Source of the DNA: an uncultured bacterium
GTDB taxonomy: Bacteria > Planctomycetota > UBA1135 > GCA-002686595
DNA length: 37,672 bases
NCBI GenBank assembly: GCA_905480285.1
Contig: CAJQPT010000052.1
Location: 1 to 37,672 of the forward strand
Direction: 5' to 3'
The translations under genes were made by a program, and so were the position numbers. Of the stretch, positions 32,259 to 37,672 are shown one piece after another. The notes under the pieces are model-generated. The model did not search any database. It had not been told where the DNA came from and was given only the letters and a program-made list of their open reading frames with translations. Position 1 is the first letter of the stretch. Every line of letters begins with the position of its first letter.

Positions 32259-33986
32259 ATGAAGGGCGTAGCAGAGCGCGGGCGAGGGCCCCAGATCGGG
32301 TTGGGGTTGGGGTTGGGGCTGGGACTTGCCGTGACCGCCTTCGGTTGCTGCGCTCTGGCCCTCGCGCCCCCCGCAGGCAGCCTCGACGACGTGTTCGTGG
32401 TGCTCGCTGAAGCCCGGAGATTGGTCTCGACTTCCGATCTGGGCGCCGAGGGCCCGACCGTGGAGTCGTGGACCAGCCCGGCGGACCTGCTGGGGAAGAT
32501 GGCGCTTCTCGTTGTCTGGCCGGGGGCGGATCCGTTGCGGGCGGCTGGCTGGCTTGCCCTGGCCGAGCTGGCGATCTTCGTGGGCGCCAGCGTTGCCCTG
32601 CTCGCCGCGCTTGGCGGGGGCGGGGTTCGGTGCACCATCGCTGCCTTCGGACTGATCTCGGTCCCCGGACTCCTCGAAGGCGCAGCCTACCGACTGGAGG
32701 GGCCGCTCTTTGGGCTGGTTTGGATGCTGGCCGCCACCGCCGCGATGAGACGTCGTTTTCGCGGGGCGCTCGGGTGGGGTGCGCTGCTCGCTTGGATTCG
32801 GCCTGAGGGGATGGCGCTCGGCTTGGCCGCCGCTTGGCTGGCGAGGCCAAGCCCTGCGGGCCCGCTTGAGGAGGGCCTCACCTCCGGACACGTTGCCGGC
32901 GAGGGGCGCTCGGGGACGAGCTTACGCGAGCCCCTGAGGGGGCGTCGCTGGACTCTGGCGGTGAGCGCGCTGCTCATCGTCGTCCCGGTGACCGCCTTCA
33001 GGCGGACGGTCTACGGGGCGTGGCTCCCGAACACCTATCACGCCAAGCGCTCGGACAGCCTCGTGCAGGAGTGGATGGATGGTGCCGAGTACGCGGCGCA
33101 GCTGGTCGCAGGCTCGGGCGGCCTCGCGTTGGTGACGCTGGCCGTGATCGCCGCTCTTCGATTCGGCGCGGCGCGGCGCGAGGGGCATCTTGAAGGGGCT
33201 CACATCCAGCGCGTGGCGTTGTGGCTTGCGGGGTTGTCGCTCGCAGCGTTGGTGGCTTCGGGGGGCGACAGCTATGAGGGGGCGAGGCTGGCGCTTCCGA
33301 TCGGTGTTCCCCTTTGGCTGGGCTTCGCCGCGCCTCGCGGCTTCGGGCGGCCTGCGCGCTTCGCCCAGGTGCTCCTCGGGCTCGGGGCGGCGGCGCTGGC
33401 GCTCCAGTCGTGGGCGTTGATCGGAGGGTCGGTCTCGGCAGAAACGGTTCGTATGCGGCTGTCGGAGGCGCGCTCGGGGCCCGCAGGGATGGAGGTCTTC
33501 GCTCCGGAGCGCCCGGCCCTGCGCGCGGCGACTCTCGCCCTTGACGGGGAGGCCTTCGGACACCGGCACCTCCAGAGGCTGCGGTGGTTCTGTCCAGACG
33601 CCTCTGTCTTGGATCTGACCGGGCTGACGGACCGGAGCATCGCTCGGCTTCCCGCTCCGGGGCAGGTCAAGTTCGGAAGGGACGCGGTCGAGGAGGCGCT
33701 TCGACGGCGAGCGGGAGCGCTGCACCTCGACCCAGTGGGCGTGCGGCCCCTGTCCATTACAGAGGTTGACTTGCTGCCGGCGCTGGCCTCGCCCACGGTG
33801 GCGCCGAATTTTGGGGGGCCGCCGTACCTTGATCGCGATACGGCCGCGCGCGTTGCGGCGGCTTATTTCGGCGCCAGCTTTGCCGTCCCCGGCGGCTTTG
33901 TGAACCTGCTGGTTCGTCAGGACCTGGCCCCGCGATTCGTGGAGCAGGGTTTCACCGTCTCCGGTGACGCGGCGGGACGCCGTTAG
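32259..33986 (+). CDS. Polytopic membrane protein, putative GT-C glycosyltransferase
   Basis: The 575-residue protein has about ten membrane segments, starting with an IGLGLGLGLGLAV helix, then an acidic loop after the first segment (SLDDVFVVLAEA). The motif YGAWLPNTYHAKRSD (about residue 250) resembles a segment of actinobacterial AftB-like and related GT-C enzymes (PNTxxAK). The C-terminal 150 residues are soluble and presumably extracytoplasmic. A role in transferring sugars from lipid carriers is inferred; substrate unknown. ATG 32259 is chosen as the start nearest the first helix; a GTG at 32217 is also possible. It is convergent with the kinase gene; stops overlap (TTAG). Confidence 0.72.
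   Translation: MKGVAERGRGPQIGLGLGLGLGLAVTAFGCCALALAPPAGSLDDVFVVLAEARRLVSTSDLGAEGPTVESWTSPADLLGKMALLVVWPGADPLRAAGWLALAELAIFVGASVALLAALGGGGVRCTIAAFGLISVPGLLEGAAYRLEGPLFGLVWMLAATAAMRRRFRGALGWGALLAWIRPEGMALGLAAAWLARPSPAGPLEEGLTSGHVAGEGRSGTSLREPLRGRRWTLAVSALLIVVPVTAFRRTVYGAWLPNTYHAKRSDSLVQEWMDGAEYAAQLVAGSGGLALVTLAVIAALRFGAARREGHLEGAHIQRVALWLAGLSLAALVASGGDSYEGARLALPIGVPLWLGFAAPRGFGRPARFAQVLLGLGAAALALQSWALIGGSVSAETVRMRLSEARSGPAGMEVFAPERPALRAATLALDGEAFGHRHLQRLRWFCPDASVLDLTGLTDRSIARLPAPGQVKFGRDAVEEALRRRAGALHLDPVGVRPLSITEVDLLPALASPTVAPNFGGPPYLDRDTAARVAAAYFGASFAVPGGFVNLLVRQDLAPRFVEQGFTVSGDAAGRR
32298..32323 (+). repeat. G-run repeat (TTGGGG)n at the 5' end of the GT-C gene
   Basis: Five runs of 3-4 G are separated by TT, TT, TT and CT. 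They encode alternating Gly-Leu in the first membrane helix. The sequence is a strong candidate for G-quadruplex formation in the coding strand or mRNA. Confidence 0.7.
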
Positions 33987-36900
33987 CCTCCGCCGTAGAT
34001 CGCCTCGGCGGCCCAGTCCAGCGCCTCCTGTAGGCCTGGAAGCGCGATGAACTCGGGCCGGCGTGCGAGCTCCTGCGCTTCGCTGAGCCTCTGTCGTGCG
34101 ATCCGCTGGGTGGCGTCTGGTGGAACGCGATCGCCTGCATGGCGAGCGTGAGCGGGTGCAATCCCTGGACGCCGCTGGAGCGCTCGAACTCCTCGAGCAG
34201 CGAGAACAGCTGAGCGAACTCTCCAATGCGTGTGGCGAGAACGAGGCGGGTCTCGAGCAGATTCCGGTTGCCCGGGAAGTAGGGGGCGGCGAGCTCCGCG
34301 GCCCGGTGGGCAGCGCGGTACGTGTCACGGGTCAGCTCGCCCTGGCGGCGAATGGTGTCCGCCCGATCGAGGAGCTGCTCGGCGAGCGCAGTGCGAGCGA
34401 GCCGTGTGGCCTCCGTCTGCTCCGTCTCGAGGGTGGCGGTCTCGAAGCGCTCAAAGCGCTCGTTCAACAGCTCGGTGGACCGCCCGAGGTTGCCGCGCCT
34501 CTGGAAGTCGGCCGCGCACCGAGCGAGGGTGTCGAGGTACTCCGTGGCCTCGGGGGAGAATCGCCTTCGAGCCACGTCGATCTCCCGCTCGAGGCTCGCT
34601 CGGGCGGCCAGGTCCGTGGTGAGGGACGGGGCCTGTGCGTAGACGCGGTTCAGGGTGGCGAGCGTCTCGTAGAGCAAGTCGAGCGGAGGAGCCGCCGTGC
34701 GATCCAGCGCGTCCAGGGCCACATCGAGGGGGAGCGACGCCTCCTCTGCCAGCCCGACGCTGGCGAGCCAGGCCGCGTACTCCACCTGTCGACGGACCAG
34801 GAAGGCGCTCTCTTCCGGGTACCGGAGGGCGTACTGCTCCAGCAGGCGTTCGTGGACGCGGCGAGTCGCGACCGGATTGTCGCTGCCCTGTACCAGCGGG
34901 AGGAGCGCCTCCAGCGCCTCGGTGCGCAGGCTCCCGTCGCCTTCCTCCAGGGTCGAGGCGATCCGGTCTGCCTCCTCAAGTAACTCGATCGCGCCGCTCT
35001 TGTCCCCGGACTCGTTGAGGAGCTTGGCGAGCTCGAGCCGGGCCTGATGCACGATGACGGCCGTGGGGCCAGGGGTGACGCGGTCCAGGTTCAGGGCCGC
35101 TTCCAGCTCGATCCTCGCCATCAGGCGATCTCCACGTCGGGCCTGAAGGAGGCCAAGCGCGGCCTGCTGCCGGGCAGCCTGAGCCGAGGCAGGGCCGTGA
35201 ATCTCCCATGCCGCTGCGAGGGCTGCGGCCTGCGCTTCGAGGGCGGCCTGGAGCTGCCCGGCGCTGATCAGGCGGTCCGCGAGGGTGCCGAGCGCATCCA
35301 CTCGGATGGCATCCGTCACCCCAAAGGCGCGGATGACCATGCGGTCCAGCTCGGCGGGCTGCATCGTTTGCGGCCGGGACTGGTCGCGGGCGGGCCCGTC
35401 GGCGTACCGCGTGGCGGAGAAGATCTCGCGCAGGACCCCGGCCTGCTCCTGGCGCGCGCTGAGCGCCTGGAAGGCCACGGTCAGGCCGGTGATCAGCGCG
35501 GCGATCACTGCCGCGGTCGCCACGGCCGCCACCCTGTGACGCCGCAGGAACTTGGTGCCCAGGTAGATGGCAGAGGGGGGAGCCGCCTCGATCGGGCGGT
35601 TGGTGAGCACGCGACGGACGTCCCTGGAGAAGGCGGCCGCGGACTCGTATCGGCGGTCCCGTTCGGGCGAGAGCGCGCAGTGCAGGATGTTCTCGAGGTC
35701 CCCATGCAGGAGTCGCCTCAGTTCTCCGGGGGTGCTCCTGCGCATCTGCGCGATCTTCTTGGAGTCCGGTTGGTCTGCTCCAACGCGGGTCGCCATTGGC
35801 GTTGGCGTGCTCTTGGTGAGGAACCCTGCGATGTCTCCGCTGCTCGCGTGCTCACGGAGTGCCTCGGCGGAGAAGGGCGGCTCCCCGGACAGCATCTCAT
35901 GCAGGACCACGCCGAGGCTGTAGACGTCGGTGCGCGTGTCGATGTCGGCGCTGCCGGAGGCTTGTTCCGGGCTCATGTAGACGGGCGTGCCGATCACCTG
36001 GCCCATCTCCGTGAAGAGCGTTCCAGCGCCTCGCTCGGTGCTGGTCGCCTTGGCGATGCCGAAGTCGATCACCTTGGGGATCGGGAGCCCCTCGGCTTCG
36101 GTCACCAGCACGTTACTGGGCTTGATGTCTCGGTGGATCACCCCCCGCTGGTGGGCGTGCTGAATCGCCCCGCACAGGTCCAGGAACACCTCCAGTCGCT
36201 CGCGGACGGTCAGGCGGTGATTGTCGCAGTACGTCGTGATGGGTTGGCCGGGCACGAGGTCCATCACGAAGAACGGGCGGCCGCGCTCCGTCGCGCCGGC
36301 GTCGAGCGCCCTGGCGATCGAGGGGTGGTCGAGCAGCGAGAGGGCGTGGCGCTCCGCCTCAAAGCGGGCGATCACCTGCCGCGTGTCCATGCCCAGCTTG
36401 ATGACCTTCAGGGCCACCTCTCGCCGCAGGGGCGCCTGCTGCGTCGCGCGAAAGACGACGCCGAAGCCGCCTTCGCCGAGCTCTTCGACGAGGGTGTAGG
36501 GGCCGATCAGCGAGCCGGTCTTGACCTCCTCAACGTCGTCGGCGCCCCTACTGTCCACGACGGCGCCAGTCTCGAGGAAGCCACTGGACGCCTCATGGGC
36601 GTCCAGCAGGTCGGCCACCTCGGAGGCTAGCTCCTCGTCACCCCCTGCGGAGTTTCTGAGCCACCTCTGTCGGTTTCTACCCGCTGGGCGCTGGAGGGCG
36701 CCGGCGAAGAGGCGCTCGAGGAGCTGGAGCCGGGTGCCAGGAAGGGCCGGGACGCCGACCTTGGAGCTCTTCGCGGCAGCGCCCTTATCCGCAGCCCCTC
36801 CAGCAACAGGATCCCCAGGGGAGGACTGTCCGCCAGCTGGGCCGGTCGAAGCGCGGTCGCCGCTCGACGGGTCTGGCTCAAGGTCGGGGGGGTCGCTCAA
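33983..36900 (-). CDS. Hanks-type Ser/Thr protein kinase with TM anchor and TPR-like tail (frameshifted near 3' end)
   Basis: This is a PknB-like kinase of planctomycete type. The N-terminal 130 residues are a Pro/Gly/Ser-rich and helical region. The kinase domain (about 134-440) shows GEGGFG (142-147), Lys165 in VALKVIK, HRDIKPSN (256-263), DFG (279-281) and a GTPVYMSPEQ activation segment. A membrane segment lies at 456-478, then a helical, TPR-like region. The primary frame runs to residue 925; there the homologous-looking frame shifts by -1 (at 34126) and ends at TAA 33983-33985, giving about 972 residues. Unshifted, it would run 57 residues in an Arg/Pro/Ser-rich out-of-frame tail to 33952. 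The start overlaps the sigma-factor gene (ATGA). Confidence 0.9.
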
Positions 36901-37520
36901 CGGTCCACTTCGGGCTCTTGGTGGCCCGTCACACCGCGTGCCCCTGGGGCCGAGGAGTCACTCCGGAGTTCGTTATAGAGCCAGGAGCGCGCGAAGGCCC
37001 AGTTGCGGTCCGCCGTCGCCCTGGAGATCCCGAGCACCTCGGCGGCCTCGACGATCGAGAGGCCGGCAAAGAAGCGTAGCTCGACCAGCCGACCGTGGGA
37101 CGCGTCCATGGCGGTGAGCTTCTGGAGGGCCTCGTCGAGGGCCAGCAAGTCTGTGCTCGGAGGCAGCTCGACGAGGGCGTCGGGCTCGAGGTCCACGTGT
37201 CCGTGGCCGCCGCCGTGACGCAGGCTCTGGCGCCTGCGGGCTCGCTCGATGAGGATCCTCCGCATGGCCTCGGCGGCGGCGCCAAGAAAGTGGGCCCGAT
37301 TCTCGAAGCGTAGCTGGGGCGCTCCCTCCCCTTCGGCGGGCCCTGCGATTCGCATCCACGCCTCATGCACCAGAGCTGTCGCCTGGAGGGTCTGCCCGCG
37401 CTCACGGGCCAGCTTGGTGGCCGCGAGACGCCGGAGTTCGGCGTAGACGGCCTCGATCAGCTCATCGCTGGCGTCGTCTCCGGCCCTCATGGCCTGTAGT
37501 AACTGAGTGACTTCTGCCAT
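36897..37520 (-). CDS. ECF sigma factor (planctomycete-type Sigma70_ECF)
   Basis: The 207-residue protein matches the ECF group common in Planctomycetota. It carries LQATALVHEAWMRI (45-58) and FLGAAAEAMRRILIERARRR (78-97) in sigma-2. The sigma-4 helix-turn-helix is at about 152-180 (GLSIVEAAEVLGISRATADRNW). It probably directs RNA polymerase to a dedicated regulon and is encoded in one operon with the kinase (4-nt overlap, ATGA), an arrangement in which the kinase is thought to take the place of an anti-sigma factor. ATG 37520 gives the normal length. A 116-nt spacer separates it from the edge gene, and no anti-sigma gene is seen. Confidence 0.93.
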   Translation of the reverse strand: MAEVTQLLQAMRAGDDASDELIEAVYAELRRLAATKLARERGQTLQATALVHEAWMRIAGPAEGEGAPQLRFENRAHFLGAAAEAMRRILIERARRRQSLRHGGGHGHVDLEPDALVELPPSTDLLALDEALQKLTAMDASHGRLVELRFFAGLSIVEAAEVLGISRATADRNWAFARSWLYNELRSDSSAPGARGVTGHQEPEVDR

Positions 37521-37560
37521 CGCTATGGCCTCCGACTCACGCGGACGCCGCGCTCAGGGT

Positions 37561-37603
37561 AAACGAGCGAGCCCAGGCCTGGAGGGGTCTGAGCTCGCTT
37601 GTT
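37561..37603 (-). terminator. Hairpin downstream of the edge gene
   Basis: On the minus strand, AACAAGCGAGC pairs with GCTCGCTCGTT (one G:U), with an inner GG-CC-rich loop and a short TTT after the stem. It lies 33 nt past the stop of the partial gene and looks like its terminator. Confidence 0.5.
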
Positions 37604-37636
37604 GGCCGGCAGGCGTCGTGCGCCCCTGGCGGGGAT

Positions 37637-37672
37637 TCACTCGAAGGTCACTTCGAGCCCGCGGCTGAAGTT
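37637..37672 (-). CDS. C-terminal end of an unidentified protein (partial)
   Basis: From the right edge the minus strand encodes NFSRGLEVTFE and TGA (37637-37639). Only 11 residues are in the window, so nothing can be said of its function. The hairpin at 37561-37603 positioned as its terminator is the main support for it being a real gene. Confidence 0.4.
   Translation of the reverse strand, partial: NFSRGLEVTFE

Overview
The window is about 37.7 kb of high-GC bacterial chromosome, densely packed with genes on both strands. I see no tRNA or rRNA gene, insertion sequence, phage gene or CRISPR array. Several things suggest Planctomycetota, probably a deep-branching marine-type lineage. There is a planctomycete-style ECF sigma factor (TALVHEAW and MRRILIERAR blocks) overlapping a Hanks kinase gene with a membrane anchor and repeat-rich tail. 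There is also a second sigma-kinase pair, a very large lipoprotein with SbsA/Ig-like segments, frequent GTG/TTG starts and often weak Shine-Dalgarno sites. The taxon is inferred, not proven.

Region 1 (1-9.5 kb, mostly +) is housekeeping. It runs: the tail of a Lys/Ala-rich protein, maf, rpmE (L31), prfA (RF1), a membrane protein, and prmC (the RF1 glutamine methyltransferase). A convergent PilZ gene follows, then ssb with a fused moaD-moaE directly behind it, ETF-ubiquinone oxidoreductase and leucyl aminopeptidase. RF1 and its modifying enzyme PrmC share a cluster, as in many bacteria.

Region 2 (9.6-17.3 kb) holds citrate synthase, a convergent GT-C-like membrane protein, then cutC - nagB - ROK-like protein - sodium:solute symporter. 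The last three overlap by 4 nt each and look like an amino-sugar uptake and catabolism operon. The ROK-like member appears to have lost its catalytic residues.

Region 3 (17.2-23.5 kb) holds a secreted M28 peptidase that overlaps the symporter tail in the opposite direction, an outer-membrane efflux lipoprotein, a DMT-type transporter, and a translationally coupled PqiA/MCE pair likely involved in envelope lipid transport.

Region 4 (23.8-28.3 kb) is a regulatory island. A sigma factor and a multi-membrane-segment kinase on the minus strand are divergent from a secreted coiled-coil protein. A strong terminator follows, then a tiny minus-strand ORF with a textbook Shine-Dalgarno site.

Region 5 (28.5-37.7 kb) holds the 1130-residue lipoprotein, a second GT-C-like membrane protein, and a second ECF sigma factor/kinase operon whose kinase gene carries a -1 frameshift near its 3' end. 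The minus-strand tail of another gene lies at the right edge.

The best leads are: an open, repeat-containing frame in front of prmC; the dead ROK protein; the GPxx insertion in MoaD-MoaE; a 15-nt repeat read as protein on both strands; the kinase frameshift; and the perfect-SD mini-ORF.
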